DNA of 64,000 bases from JANRLT01 sp041736895 (lineage in GTDB: Bacteria; Planctomycetota; Planctomycetia; Pirellulales; JALHPA01), in the NCBI GenBank assembly GCA_041736895.1, contig JBGSSS010000211.1, forward strand, positions 1 through 64,000, given 5' to 3'. Positions within the stretch are counted from its first letter, which is position 1; every line of letters begins with the position of its first letter. A program made the position numbers and the translations under genes. Shown piece by piece: positions 8,077 to 17,564 of this stretch. Under the pieces are notes generated by a model. It ran no database searches and was not told the origin of the DNA. It worked only from the letters and a program-made list of their open reading frames with translations.

Positions 8077-9108
8077 ATGTTCAGCGAACCTTCGGCATTG
8101 CGAGTTCATTCGATTTTTTGGCTCGTGTATTTTTGCTTCAATTGCATTATGGCTGACTCAACGAACGCCGCCTATCTCCCCCCCGGCAAATACGCCATCG
8201 CCATCCACGGCGGTGCCGGCATCGAACCGGCGAAACTCACCATCAAGGAAAAAGCGGCCTACGAAACAGCCCTTTCGGATTGTCTCGCCGTTGGCGAAAA
8301 GATTCTCGCGGGCGGCGGCACGGCGCTTGATGCGGTCGAGCAGACGATCCGTGCCCTCGAAGAAGAACCTCTCTTCAACGCCGGCCGTGGGGCGGTGTTC
8401 AACAGTGCCGGCAAGCACGAGCTCGATGCGTCGATCATGGACGGTTCGACCCGAGCGTGCGGCGCGGTCGCGAGTGTCTCGACCGTGCGCAATCCCATCA
8501 GCCTGGCCCGGATCGTGATGACCGATACAAAGCAGGTGCTACTCATCGCCGAAGGGGCGGAGAAGTTGGCCGATCGCTACCCGAGGATCGAGCGCGTGAG
8601 CAACGATTGGTTCAGCACACCCGAACGCCGCAAGGAATGGGAAGAGAAGCGGGCGAAACTCAAAGCCAAGGAAGAAGCAAAGGACGCCGGCCCGGCGAGC
8701 AAAGGGACCGTCGGCTGCGTCGCGCTCGATAAGGCGGGGCATCTTGCGGCCGGCACCTCGACCGGCGGCATGACCAACAAACCGGTCGGACGGATTGGCG
8801 ATTCGCCGATCATCGGCGCTGGCACCTACGCCGAAGACGGCGTCTGCGCGGTGAGTTGCACCGGCACGGGCGAGGAATTCATCCGCACGAACGCGGCGTT
8901 TCATCTCGCGGCGTTGATCCGCTACAAGAAACTGCCACTCGCCGAAGCGACGGAAGAACTCCTGACGAAAATCCTGCCCGCCGACGCCGGCGGGATCATC
9001 TCGCTGGACGCGTCGGGCAATGTCTCGCTCCGGCATAACACGAGCGGCATGTCGCAAGCGTCGCTCGATGCGAATGGGAAACGCGTGGTGTCGTTGGGGA
9101 GTCCGTAA
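8077..9108 (+). CDS. Isoaspartyl peptidase / L-asparaginase (Ntn-hydrolase, plant type)
   Basis: Family T2 Ntn-hydrolase that cleaves isoaspartyl dipeptides and asparagine after autoproteolysis. AIAIHGGAG near the N-terminus is the family signature. The nucleophile is Thr211 in KGTVGCVALD, followed by GTSTGGMTNKPVGRIGDSP and the GAGTYA stretch. Length (343 aa) is normal. I take ATG 8077 because GAGGA lies just upstream (8068-8072) and the first 25 residues contain a hydrophobic stretch (IFWLVYFCFNCI) that may be a signal peptide. The alternative ATG at 8149 (MADSTNAAY) would give a cytosolic protein. It follows pheT by 72 bp. Confidence 0.92.
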   Translation: MFSEPSALRVHSIFWLVYFCFNCIMADSTNAAYLPPGKYAIAIHGGAGIEPAKLTIKEKAAYETALSDCLAVGEKILAGGGTALDAVEQTIRALEEEPLFNAGRGAVFNSAGKHELDASIMDGSTRACGAVASVSTVRNPISLARIVMTDTKQVLLIAEGAEKLADRYPRIERVSNDWFSTPERRKEWEEKRAKLKAKEEAKDAGPASKGTVGCVALDKAGHLAAGTSTGGMTNKPVGRIGDSPIIGAGTYAEDGVCAVSCTGTGEEFIRTNAAFHLAALIRYKKLPLAEATEELLTKILPADAGGIISLDASGNVSLRHNTSGMSQASLDANGKRVVSLGSP

Positions 9109-9110
9109 CT

Positions 9111-9245
9111 TTAGCCCCCGGTCAATGACCGGGGGAGCAGCGGCTGGAGCGATGCTTCACGATCCATGAGTTTTGACGAAGATTTCGGGATTGAGAATTC
9201 TGCTTCGCGCAGCGCAACAATCCCCCCGTCATTGACGGGGGGCTA
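9111..9245. repeat. 135-bp element with 25-bp terminal inverted repeats
   Basis: The left end (TTAGCCCCCGGTCAATGACC plus GGGGG, 9111-9135) and the right end (9221-9245) are reverse complements with one mismatch. Each end is also a hairpin (CCCCGGTCAATGACCGGGG). It has the nested-palindrome layout seen at other intergenic sites. Confidence 0.8.
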
Positions 9246-9324
9246 ATGGATTGCCAATAGCCAACTTCTCGTCAATGGCCTACACTTACGTCATCGCGAC
9301 ACAACTCACACTCGGAGCGGCGGA

Positions 9325-9849
9325 ATGAACATTGATTATCTGAACCTGGGCCTGCGTTTGCTGCATTTCTTTGCCGCGTTTGCCGCGGTTGGCGGGGCGA
9401 TTTTTATTCGCTTTGCACTCTTGCCGGCTCTGAGCGAAACGGAAGCCGGCGTGCGCACCGACATCCATGCCCGCGTTCGCCCTCGCTGGGCCAAGATCGT
9501 CGGCATCGCGATCGCGTTCCTGCTGATCTCGGGTCTGACGAACTACATCCTGTTCGTGCGCACGTTCCGGGACTTGCCGGAGGCGTGGACCGATGTTTAC
9601 AAGATGACTTACCACACGCTCTTCGGGATCAAGTTCGTCCTGGCGCTCGGGATGTTCTTTCTAGCGAGCGCGCTGGCGGGCAAAGCGGCGGGCTTGCAAA
9701 AGATTCGCGACAACGCGCGGTTTTGGATCAACGTGAATTTGGTGCTGGCGCTCGCGTTGGTTGTTGTTAGCGGACTGATGCGGCAAACACATAGCGGCTT
9801 GACCGCGCCGAGCGGGTACGAGTTCAAGCTCGAAAAGAAAGCCGTTTGA
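9325..9849 (+). CDS. Four-helix membrane protein, CopD-like
   Basis: An integral membrane protein of 174 residues with four clear hydrophobic segments (about 9-32, 60-80, 98-122 and 131-150). An early His in the first helix (LRLLHFFAAFAAVGG) and another at the third (YHTLFGIKFVLALGMFF) recall the copper-resistance D or cytochrome-b561-like group, where such residues bind metal or haem. That assignment is inference from spacing only. GGAGCGG upstream suits the ATG at 9325. It stands alone between an intergenic repeat and dnaB. Confidence 0.65.
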   Translation: MNIDYLNLGLRLLHFFAAFAAVGGAIFIRFALLPALSETEAGVRTDIHARVRPRWAKIVGIAIAFLLISGLTNYILFVRTFRDLPEAWTDVYKMTYHTLFGIKFVLALGMFFLASALAGKAAGLQKIRDNARFWINVNLVLALALVVVSGLMRQTHSGLTAPSGYEFKLEKKAV

Positions 9850-10104
9850 TCAATTTCAAACTCCCAAAGTACCCATCCGCTTGCGGCTTAGCAATTTCCA
9901 GTTTGACGCAACGGGCTCGCCTAGCATGTCAACCCGTTCTCCACAACGAATCATAAAATCACAAAATTCGTCGTTGCCCTGGGTTGCGCATCTTGTCAGC
10001 AATTACGACGGGCAATCGTCGTGCGAGTCCCTGCATTCTGTGAGCTGTATCTGGTAAACTGAGAAGCCCTCAAAAAGGATTCTCACGCGAACGGAGTACG
10101 GCCC

Positions 10105-11529
10105 ATGAGCACTAGTCAGCGATTTGACCGAGCGAAGCCTGCGCCCAATGCGGCCGAATTGCTGGATCGTCAACAGCCGCGCAATCAAGAAGCCGAGCAA
10201 GGTGTCCTCGGCAGTATCTTGCTGTTGCCCGAGTGTTATGACGACGTCGCGCTCGTGCTAAACAAAGACGACTTCTACGACGACGCGCATCAGCGCATCT
10301 ATCATCAAATTAGCGAACTGATTCGCGAAGGCCGGCGGATCGATATCACCATCCTGGTCGAAAAACTGCGGGTCTGCGGCGAATTGGAACTCGTCGGCGG
10401 GATGAGTTATCTCGGCACACTCGCCACGAGTGTCCAACACGCGGCGCATGCCGTAGATTATGCCAAGATCGTGCGGGACAAGTCGTCGCTCCGCCGGCTG
10501 ATCCTTGCCAGCACCGAAATTCTCCGCGACGCTTACGACAATAGCCAGGACCCGAAACATCTGCTCAGCCAAGCCGAGCAAAAGATCTTTCAAATCCTCG
10601 AAGATCAAGGGACCGGCGCCGCGCAGCCGATCAACGATATCTTGCACGAATCGCTCGCCCGCATTGACCAGCGCATGAAGGGCGAGAATATTCAGGGCGG
10701 CGTCATGACGGGTTACAAGGACCTCGATGACATGATGAGCGGGTTGCACGCCAATGAGCTCATCATCTTGGCGGCGCGGCCATCGATGGGTAAAACGGCG
10801 TTTGCGATGAACATCGCCGAGTATGTCGTGATGCACGAAAAGGAACCGTGCTTGTTTGTGAGCCTGGAAATGGGGGCGATTGAACTCGGCGACCGGCTGC
10901 TCTGTTCCGCCGCGCGGATCAACGGCCACCGGCTGCGCAACGGCACGATCAGCAACGAAGACCGCCGCAAGCTGCTGGAGAAAGCCGGCGAGATCAGTCT
11001 CGCGCCGCTCTTTGTCGACGACAAGCCCAGCCGCACGATGACCGAGATCGCGGCCATCTCGCGGCGCTTGCAGCGCAAGCATGGGCTTGGCCTGATCGTG
11101 ATCGATTACCTACAGCTCATCGAACCGGACAATCCCAAGGACCCGCGTCAGGAGCAAGTCAGCAAGATCGCGCGGCGGCTCAAGATTCTCGCCCGCGAGC
11201 TCAAGGTTCCGGTCATCTGCCTGGCCCAGCTCAACCGACAAGCCGAGCAATCGCGCGACAACAAGCCGCGGCTCTCGCACTTGCGTGAATCAGGCGCCAT
11301 CGAGCAGGACGCCGACGTCGTCATGTTCGTTCACCGCGAAGAGTATTACGCCACCAATGAAGAAGACCGCGCCCGCGTCGCCGGGCAAGCCGAAATCATC
11401 ATCGCGAAGCAGCGTAACGGGCCGGTGGGCGACATCAAGCTGACATGGCTGCGGGATTTTACGCGCTTCGAAAACGCGGCGTTCGAGGCCCACAGCGAGT
11501 TCCAAGATTTCAGCGGCGGCGAGTTTTAG
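10105..11529 (+). CDS. dnaB: Replicative DNA helicase DnaB
   Basis: Hexameric 5'-3' helicase of the replication fork. The N-terminal domain (NQEAEQGVLGSILLLPECYD, about 30-130) binds primase. The RecA-like ATPase domain carries Walker A AARPSMGKTAFAMN (about 222-235), Walker B GLIVIDYLQL and the sensor region LAQLNRQAEQ. At 474 aa the length is standard and no intein is present. ATG 10105 gives MSTSQRFDRAKP, a short non-conserved leader. A 255-bp space upstream shows no gene or clear repeat. Confidence 0.97.
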   Translation: MSTSQRFDRAKPAPNAAELLDRQQPRNQEAEQGVLGSILLLPECYDDVALVLNKDDFYDDAHQRIYHQISELIREGRRIDITILVEKLRVCGELELVGGMSYLGTLATSVQHAAHAVDYAKIVRDKSSLRRLILASTEILRDAYDNSQDPKHLLSQAEQKIFQILEDQGTGAAQPINDILHESLARIDQRMKGENIQGGVMTGYKDLDDMMSGLHANELIILAARPSMGKTAFAMNIAEYVVMHEKEPCLFVSLEMGAIELGDRLLCSAARINGHRLRNGTISNEDRRKLLEKAGEISLAPLFVDDKPSRTMTEIAAISRRLQRKHGLGLIVIDYLQLIEPDNPKDPRQEQVSKIARRLKILARELKVPVICLAQLNRQAEQSRDNKPRLSHLRESGAIEQDADVVMFVHREEYYATNEEDRARVAGQAEIIIAKQRNGPVGDIKLTWLRDFTRFENAAFEAHSEFQDFSGGEF

Positions 11530-11747
11530 TGGTGATTTCGCGACGCGAGATGCTACTTTCATGTAGCTGGTCGGCTGAGCCTCCCAGCGCTCCTCTTCGA
11601 GTCGCCGCTAAACGATTTGGTTGTAGAGTCCCGCAATTTCCGCAAAATCGGCCGTACAAATGGCCTCGCCGAATTATTGTATTTCGTTACAATAATTGCT
11701 CCGCATAAGATTCTTTCGAGTGCGAACCTTTGCCCCGCTCGAGACCT

Positions 11748-14700
11748 ATGATTCGCGTCTTGCCCCACTCGAACCGCAGTGACATCGAAGCCCGCACGCA
11801 AGTGATCGGCCGCGAACTGCTCGCGCATGCCGATAACCAGCGTCCGCGCCTGTGGCAGCGCGCGTGGTGGGACGAGAAGCTGATGCAATTCTCGATGCGC
11901 GATCCGCAGGTCAAGGTTCAGCTCTTTCGGTTCATCGACGTCTTGCCGATGCTGCACACGCCGGCCAGCATCATGCGGCACCTGCGCGAGTACCTCGATC
12001 CGGTGCGCGAGCGGTTGCCGTTCTTGGGGCGCTGGGGGTTGTCGCTGGCGAGCAACATCCCACCGCTCGGCCAAGCGGCAGCCGCGATCGTTCGCCACGG
12101 TTCGCTGGCGCAAGCGCGGCGGTTCATCGCCGGTTCGAACGTGGACGAGGTGCTTGCCACGGCCGAGCGCGAACGGAAACTCGGGAGGACGTTTACGCTC
12201 GATCTGCTCGGCGAAGCGGTGACCAGCGATGCCGAAGCCGAAGCGTATCAGGCTTCGTACCAAAAGATGCTCGACGAGCTTTGCCCGCGGGTGAATGCCT
12301 GGCCCGAGGTTCCGCAACTCGACCGCGACTCGCGCGGCCCGCTCCCCCGGGTGAATGTCTCGATCAAACTCTCGGCACTCGACAGCCGCTTCGACGGCAT
12401 CGATCAGGCTGGCACACTGGAGCGCGTCGGCGCGCGGTTGCGGCCGTTGTTGCGCACGGCGATGCGACATCGCGCGCACTTGCATTTGGATATGGAGTCG
12501 TACGCGGCCAAGGATCTGACGCTGCGGATCGCGCGGACGATCTTCATGGAGCCCGAGTTTCGCGACTATCCGCATTTTGGCGTGGTGATTCAGTGCTACT
12601 TGCGCGACGCGGAGCAGGACCTGCGCGAGTTGCAAGCTTGGGCTGTCGAGCGCGGGACGCCGCTGTGGGTACGGCTTGTCAAAGGAGCGTACTGGGATTA
12701 CGAAACGATCTACGCGGGGTTGCAGGATTGGCCGATTCCTGTTTGGACGCGCAAGTGGGAATCCGACGCGTGTTACGAACGCGCGACGCGGTACATGTTC
12801 GAGCATCCCGCAGCGTTTCGCGTCGCGCTCGCGAGTCACAACATTCGCTCGCTCGCCCAGGGGATCGCGACGGCCGAGGGATTCGGCGTGGACCCGCGCG
12901 ATTACGAAATCCAAATGCTCTACGGCATGGCCGATGCCGAGAAGCAAGCATTGGTCGAGCGCGGCTTGCGGCTGCGGATTTACATGCCGTTCGGCGAGTT
13001 GATTCCCGGGATGGCGTACTTGGTGCGGCGATTGTTGGAGAACACGAGCAACGATTCGTTCCTCGCGGCGGGCTTAAGCAGCAAGCCGCCGGCGGAAGTT
13101 TTGTTGCGCGATCCGGCGATGAATGAGCGAACAACGTTGCAAGCAGTTAAAGTGAGCGATTCAGCGAAAGAGACAAGCAATTCAATGATGACAGCAACAG
13201 CCCCACAAAAGATGAATGCTCCCGAGCAACGTCCCTTCGTCAACGAACCGCTGTGGGACTTTGCGAAGGCCACATCGCGCGAGGCCATGCAAGCCGCGCT
13301 CGCGCAGGTGCGCGGCAAACTCGGAGCGACGTATCCGTTGGTCATTGGCGGCCTGCGCATTGTCGCGGCGGAGAATTTGCCGCGTTACAATCCGTCGCAG
13401 ACCGGCGAACTGATCGGCCGCGTTGCCAATGCTTCGCCGACACAAGTCGAGCAAGCTGTCCGCGCCGCGAAAGAGGCGCAACCCGCGTGGGCCGCGCTTG
13501 GTTGGGAACGGCGTGCGGCGTTGTTACGCGCGACGGCCGAGCAGATGCGGATGCATCGGGCGGAGTTGTGCGCGTGGCAAATCCTCGAGTGCGGCAAGCC
13601 GTGGCGCGAAGCCGATGGCGATGTGGCCGAGGCGATCGACTTTTGCGAATACTACGCGTCGGGCGCAGCGCGGCTCGCCGATGCCGGCGGGATCGATCTG
13701 CCGGGCGAGGGAAATCGCTTGGAGTATCATCCGCTCGGCGTGGTTGGCGTCATCGCGCCGTGGAATTTCCCGCTCGCGATTCTCACCGGCATGACGGCCG
13801 CGGCGCTCGTCACGGGCAATACCGTCGTGATGAAGCCGGCCGAGCAATCGGCCGTCATGGCGGCGAAGTTGATGGACGTCTTCGAAGCGGCCGGATTACC
13901 GCCGGGCGTCGTGAACTTCCTGCCCGGGACGGGCGAAGTCGTCGGCGCGGGCTTGGTCGAACATCGTGATGTGGCGTTGATCGCGTTCACCGGCTCGCGA
14001 CCTGTCGGGATGGCAATCCATCGCCGCGCGGCGGAGTTGAGCGGAATGCGCGGTTCGCGCGTCGTGAAGCGGGTGATTGCCGAAATGGGGGGGAAAAACG
14101 CGGTGATTGTCGCCGACGATGCGGATCTCGACGAAGCGGTGCTCGGCGTGGTGAAAAGCGCGTTTGGCTTCGCGGGGCAGAAGTGCTCGGCTTGCTCGCG
14201 GTGCGTCGTGGTGGGCGATGTGTACGACGCCTTTGTCCCGCGCTTGGTCGCCGCAGCAAAGAGCCTAACGCTCGGTCCGGCCGATCAACCTGGCACGACG
14301 ATTGGACCCGTGATTGACGAAGAATCACTCGCCCGCATCAAGAAATACATCGACATCGGCAAGGCGGAAGCCACCACGGCGCTCGCCACCGACAGCGGCG
14401 CGCTCGCCGCGCAGGGGCATTTCGTCGGGCCGCACATTTTCACGAACGTCGCGCCGCAGAGCCGGCTGGCGCAGGAAGAAATCTTCGGCCCGGTGCTGGC
14501 CGTGATTCGGGCGCGGGACTTGGACGAGGCGCTGACGATCGCCAATGACACGGATTACGCGCTGACGGGCGGGATCTTCTCGCGCAGTCCGGCGACGCTC
14601 GAGCGGGTACAGCGCGAGTTTCAGGTCGGCAATCTCTACATCAATCGCCCGATCACCGGCGCGCTGGTCGCCCGCCAGCCATTCGGCGGCTACCGCATGT

Positions 14701-14816
14701 CGGGCATCGGCAGCAAAGCCGGCGGACCGGATTATCTGTATCAATTCGTGGTTCCGCGCACGATCACCGAGAACACATTGCGCCGTGGTTTCGCGCCGGT
14801 GGAAGAAGGGGAGTAA
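11748..14816 (+). CDS. putA: Bifunctional proline dehydrogenase / L-glutamate-gamma-semialdehyde dehydrogenase
   Basis: Oxidises proline to glutamate in two coupled steps. The N-terminal FAD proline dehydrogenase barrel (about 50-445) shows NVSIKLSALDSRFDG and RLVKGAYWDYE. After a low-complexity linker (about 450-490) the aldehyde dehydrogenase domain has GVVGVIAPWNFPLAIL, the FTGSRPVG nucleotide loop, EMGGKNAVIVADDADLDEAV and catalytic Cys in GFAGQKCSACSR. There is no N-terminal ribbon-helix-helix DNA-binding domain, so it should not autorepress like enterobacterial PutA. I use ATG 11748 (MIRVLPHSNR); an upstream TTG at 11730 lacks a ribosome site. It is monocistronic. Confidence 0.95.
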   Translation: MIRVLPHSNRSDIEARTQVIGRELLAHADNQRPRLWQRAWWDEKLMQFSMRDPQVKVQLFRFIDVLPMLHTPASIMRHLREYLDPVRERLPFLGRWGLSLASNIPPLGQAAAAIVRHGSLAQARRFIAGSNVDEVLATAERERKLGRTFTLDLLGEAVTSDAEAEAYQASYQKMLDELCPRVNAWPEVPQLDRDSRGPLPRVNVSIKLSALDSRFDGIDQAGTLERVGARLRPLLRTAMRHRAHLHLDMESYAAKDLTLRIARTIFMEPEFRDYPHFGVVIQCYLRDAEQDLRELQAWAVERGTPLWVRLVKGAYWDYETIYAGLQDWPIPVWTRKWESDACYERATRYMFEHPAAFRVALASHNIRSLAQGIATAEGFGVDPRDYEIQMLYGMADAEKQALVERGLRLRIYMPFGELIPGMAYLVRRLLENTSNDSFLAAGLSSKPPAEVLLRDPAMNERTTLQAVKVSDSAKETSNSMMTATAPQKMNAPEQRPFVNEPLWDFAKATSREAMQAALAQVRGKLGATYPLVIGGLRIVAAENLPRYNPSQTGELIGRVANASPTQVEQAVRAAKEAQPAWAALGWERRAALLRATAEQMRMHRAELCAWQILECGKPWREADGDVAEAIDFCEYYASGAARLADAGGIDLPGEGNRLEYHPLGVVGVIAPWNFPLAILTGMTAAALVTGNTVVMKPAEQSAVMAAKLMDVFEAAGLPPGVVNFLPGTGEVVGAGLVEHRDVALIAFTGSRPVGMAIHRRAAELSGMRGSRVVKRVIAEMGGKNAVIVADDADLDEAVLGVVKSAFGFAGQKCSACSRCVVVGDVYDAFVPRLVAAAKSLTLGPADQPGTTIGPVIDEESLARIKKYIDIGKAEATTALATDSGALAAQGHFVGPHIFTNVAPQSRLAQEEIFGPVLAVIRARDLDEALTIANDTDYALTGGIFSRSPATLERVQREFQVGNLYINRPITGALVARQPFGGYRMSGIGSKAGGPDYLYQFVVPRTITENTLRRGFAPVEEGE

Positions 14817-14867
14817 TTCCGTAGCTCGTAGCCATGCTGCGAGCGAGCTTTAGGAGGGAAAATACAA

Positions 14868-15006
14868 GCCACAGATGGACACAGATGGGACACAGATAAA
14901 TGCAAGCGATCTTAGAATGAAAGAACTCGTCACTCCCTGGCTTACGCCTCGGGCTTCAAATTCTCATTTGTGTTTATCAGTGTCCATCTGTGGGCAGTAT
15001 TTTGCA
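14868..15006. repeat. Intergenic inverted repeat, CACAGAT family, copy 2
   Basis: The left arm GCCACAGATGGACACAGATG and following bases (14868-14903) is matched inversely by 14965-15006. The arm units are the same as at 1194-1302, and it lies between putA and cmk. A GTAGCTCGTAGCCATGCTGC hairpin-like unit (14821-14850) precedes it. Confidence 0.75.
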
Positions 15007-15052
15007 TTTCTCTTCTCTTTCCTTATCGTCTTGGCTCGCGTAAATTATAGAG

Positions 15053-15724
15053 ATGATCGTCACTCTTGATGGACCTGCTGGAGCTGGGAAAAGTACCGTC
15101 GCGCGGGCACTTGCGCGGCGGCTGGGATTTCGTTTTCTTGACACGGGGGCGATGTATCGCGCCGTCGCTTGGGCGGCGAATGAACGCGGGCATGATTGGT
15201 CGCTCGAAGCGGCGCTTGTTGAACTTGCGGCGCAAGTCCGCATCGAATTCGCCGGGACGTCCGTGTTGGTCGATGACTGCGATGTGACCACGGCGATTCG
15301 GACGCCCGAGATCACGAACCTGACGCATTACGCGGCGAACAATCCGGGCGTCCGGGCAATCATGGTGGAGCAGCAGCGGCAGCTCGCGGGCCTGGATGAT
15401 TTCGTCACCGAAGGCCGCGATCAAGGGACGATCGTCTTTCCGCACGCCGAGTGCAAAATCTTTCTCACGGCCAGCCCCGAAGAACGCGCCCGCCGCCGGC
15501 AGCTTGAATTGCAAGCCCGCGGCGAAACAGTGGAGTACGCCGAGTTGCTGGCGGAGCAAAACCTGCGCGATTCACGCGACCGCAACCGTGAAGTCGGCCC
15601 GCTGGCCCGCGCGGCCGATGCAGTTCTCGTCCCGACCGACGGGCTCGACACAGATAAAGTGATCGACCGCCTCGAGTCGATCGTCCGCGAGCGCATGGCG
15701 AAGCTTAAAAGCTGCGCGAAGTAG
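15053..15724 (+). CDS. cmk: Cytidylate kinase
   Basis: Phosphorylates CMP and dCMP with ATP. The P-loop DGPAGAGKSTVARALARRLG starts at residue 6, followed by FLDTGAMYRAVAW (the family's substrate-site signature), EGRDQGTIVFPHA and FLTASPEERARRR. Length 223 aa fits bacterial Cmk. In most Cmk proteins the EGRD motif is followed by IGT or MGT; here it is QGT. ATG 15053 is the only sensible start. It converges on ftsY with 60 bp between. Confidence 0.96.
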   Translation: MIVTLDGPAGAGKSTVARALARRLGFRFLDTGAMYRAVAWAANERGHDWSLEAALVELAAQVRIEFAGTSVLVDDCDVTTAIRTPEITNLTHYAANNPGVRAIMVEQQRQLAGLDDFVTEGRDQGTIVFPHAECKIFLTASPEERARRRQLELQARGETVEYAELLAEQNLRDSRDRNREVGPLARAADAVLVPTDGLDTDKVIDRLESIVRERMAKLKSCAK

Positions 15725-15784
15725 TACTCCGACTCTCGATCAATCGAAGTGATGGGGCAGGGTGATTAGACGGACTGGTACGCG

Positions 15785-16786
15785 CTACGCCTGTAACCCC
15801 TCGAACATCGCTTCGACGAATGTCTCGGGCACAAATGGAATGAGATCGTCGGCTTGCTCGCCGACGCCGATGAACTTGACCGGCAGTTGAAACTGCTGGC
15901 GGATTGGAATCACGACGCCGCCCTTAGCCGTGCCGTCGATTTTGCTGAGGACGATGCCCGTGCATTGCACGGCGTCGGTGAAGCCGCGGGCCTGGCTGAT
16001 CGCGTTTTGGCCGCTGGTGCCATCAAGCACAAGCAGCACTTCGTGCGGCGCTTCGGGCAGGCGTTTGCCGATGACGCGGTGAATTTTGGTGAGTTCCGAC
16101 ATCAAGTTCTGCTGCGTTTGCAACCGGCCCGCGGTATCAACGATGCAGATATCGGCGTTGCTCGTCACGGCCGCATCGACTGCGCGATGAGCAACACTCG
16201 CTGGATCGGAACCCGCCGCACCGGTAACGATTTCCGCGCCGAGCCGTTCGGCCCAGATCGTAAGTTGCTGCACCGCCGCGGCGCGAAACGTATCGCCCGC
16301 GCCGAGGACAACTTTCTTCCCTTGCTGGCGGAACAGGTGCGCGAGTTTTGCAATCGATGTCGTCTTGCCCGAGCCATTCACGCCCGCGACCATGATGACC
16401 GTCGGCCCGCTGGGGTTCAGTTTGAGCGACGCATCGCCCTGGGCGAGCAGCGAGCGGAGTTCGGTTTTGACGCTGCCGAGGAGCTGGGTGATCTCAACGA
16501 CCCGCGCGCGGTATTCGTTGCCAATCCGTTCGACGATCTCTCCCGCCGCGGCGGGGCCCATGTCGGTCTTGATCAGAATCGCACGAAGCTCGTTCAAGAA
16601 GTCGTCATCAACGAGCCGGCCAGCGCCTTTGAACAGGTCGCGGATATCGGTGTTGAGCAGCGCCGACGTTTTCTTTAACGCTGACTTAATGCCAGAAAAC
16701 CATCCGGCTTTTTCGGCAGGAGGTGCCGCTTCGACAGGCGCTGGCTTCGCAGGTTCTTTCGATTTGAATACGTCGAACAGGCCCAT
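15785..16786 (-). CDS. ftsY: Signal recognition particle receptor FtsY
   Basis: SRP-docking GTPase at the inner membrane for co-translational export. A short acidic/Pro-Ala N-terminal A-domain (about 1-30) is followed by the N helical bundle and the G domain. The G domain carries GVNGSGKTTSIAKLA (about 134), GDTFRAAAVQQL, DTAGRLQTQ, LVLDGTSGQNA and SKIDGTAKGG. At 333 aa it is a compact FtsY. It is the last gene of a minus-strand series rho-ribH-nusB-ftsY, with repeat elements between members, so they may not be one transcript. Confidence 0.96.
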   Translation of the reverse strand: MGLFDVFKSKEPAKPAPVEAAPPAEKAGWFSGIKSALKKTSALLNTDIRDLFKGAGRLVDDDFLNELRAILIKTDMGPAAAGEIVERIGNEYRARVVEITQLLGSVKTELRSLLAQGDASLKLNPSGPTVIMVAGVNGSGKTTSIAKLAHLFRQQGKKVVLGAGDTFRAAAVQQLTIWAERLGAEIVTGAAGSDPASVAHRAVDAAVTSNADICIVDTAGRLQTQQNLMSELTKIHRVIGKRLPEAPHEVLLVLDGTSGQNAISQARGFTDAVQCTGIVLSKIDGTAKGGVVIPIRQQFQLPVKFIGVGEQADDLIPFVPETFVEAMFEGLQA

Positions 16787-16795
16787 AGCTGATGG

Positions 16796-16917
16796 TCGTA
16801 GGTTGTAAGTAGTAAGTTGTAAGTAAGTTGCCGAGGCGTTTCGTCACGATATCGAGATTAGCGTTGAATAATGAATGTTGCTTTTACCTACAACTTACAA
16901 CCTAAAACTTATAACTA
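16796..16917. repeat. GTTGTAAG-type inverted repeat, copy 1
   Basis: The left arm TCGTAGGTTGTAAGTAGTAA plus GTTGTAAGTAAG (16796-16829) is inversely matched by 16885-16917. The arms are tandem 8-9-bp units. Copy 2 is at 24886-24958. It separates nusB from ftsY. Confidence 0.75.
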
Positions 16918-17337
16918 TTCCTTTGCGGGCGAATCTTTGCGATGCCCAGCCAGGAACCGATCGAGGATCCCGTTCACGAATTGACTCGAGTGCCCGCTGC
17001 CGTAGCGCTTCGCGAGCTCGACCGCTTCGTTGATCGCGACGCGGTCGGGTGTGCCGTGGAAGAGAATCTCGAACGCGCCGATGCGGAGCACATTGCGATC
17101 CGTCGCCGCCATCCGTTCGATCGTCCAATTGTCGGCCGTCTTGCCGAGCATCTGATCGAGCTCCGCCCGATTGCGGCGCACGCCCGAGACCAGCGCCCGG
17201 CTAAATTCGATGAGTTCATCATCGCGCAGCCGCGTACGAAGGAACTGATCGGCTTCGGCCGGATTCAGACCGGGATTCAGGTCGTCTTGAAACAATACCT
17301 GAAGGGCGACTTCACGAGCTCGGGAACGGCGGGCCAT
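16915..17337 (-). CDS. nusB: Transcription antitermination / rRNA processing factor NusB
   Basis: All-helical RNA-binding protein that works with NusE (S10) on boxA of rRNA leaders. The N-terminus MARRSRAREVALQVLFQ is the classical NusB opening. The C-terminal half has RMAATDRNVLRIGAFEILF, then VAINEAVELAKRYGSGHSSQ and FVNGILDR, all family hallmarks. Length 140 aa is normal. ribH is upstream on the same strand, which is a widespread ribH-nusB pairing. Confidence 0.96.
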   Translation of the reverse strand: MARRSRAREVALQVLFQDDLNPGLNPAEADQFLRTRLRDDELIEFSRALVSGVRRNRAELDQMLGKTADNWTIERMAATDRNVLRIGAFEILFHGTPDRVAINEAVELAKRYGSGHSSQFVNGILDRFLAGHRKDSPAKE

Positions 17338-17423
17338 GCGAACGGGGACAGGGACAAAATCTGGGGAAATGCGACTTTGTTATTTTAGCAATTTATGTTC
17401 GGGAAGAGAGGGGGGCATTTTTC

Positions 17424-17564
17424 GTAGGCCCGGCTGTGCCGGGCACACGCAAAACTTTCCAGTGCCAGATATTTCCGCAGGGAAATCTCGCGTTCGAAGG
17501 CAAGCTGCCTGCGAGGCGATTCGCGCGAACGACGTCCACTCTTTGTGCGGCACAGCCGCACCTA
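17424..17564. repeat. Two-hairpin element GTAGGCCCGGC...GCACCTAC, copy 1
   Basis: The left hairpin GTAGGCCCGGCTGTGCCGGG (17424-17444) and right hairpin GTGCGGCACAGCCGCACCTA (17545-17564) flank about 100 bp. The copy at 42162-42290 carries the same two hairpins in the opposite order and strand, so the two are inverted copies of one element. The right end overlaps the ribH stop codon. Confidence 0.8.

Noticed and set aside
11559..12947. 462-aa open frame on the minus strand
   Set aside because: Antisense shadow of the proline dehydrogenase domain of putA; His/Arg-rich and without motifs or ribosome site.
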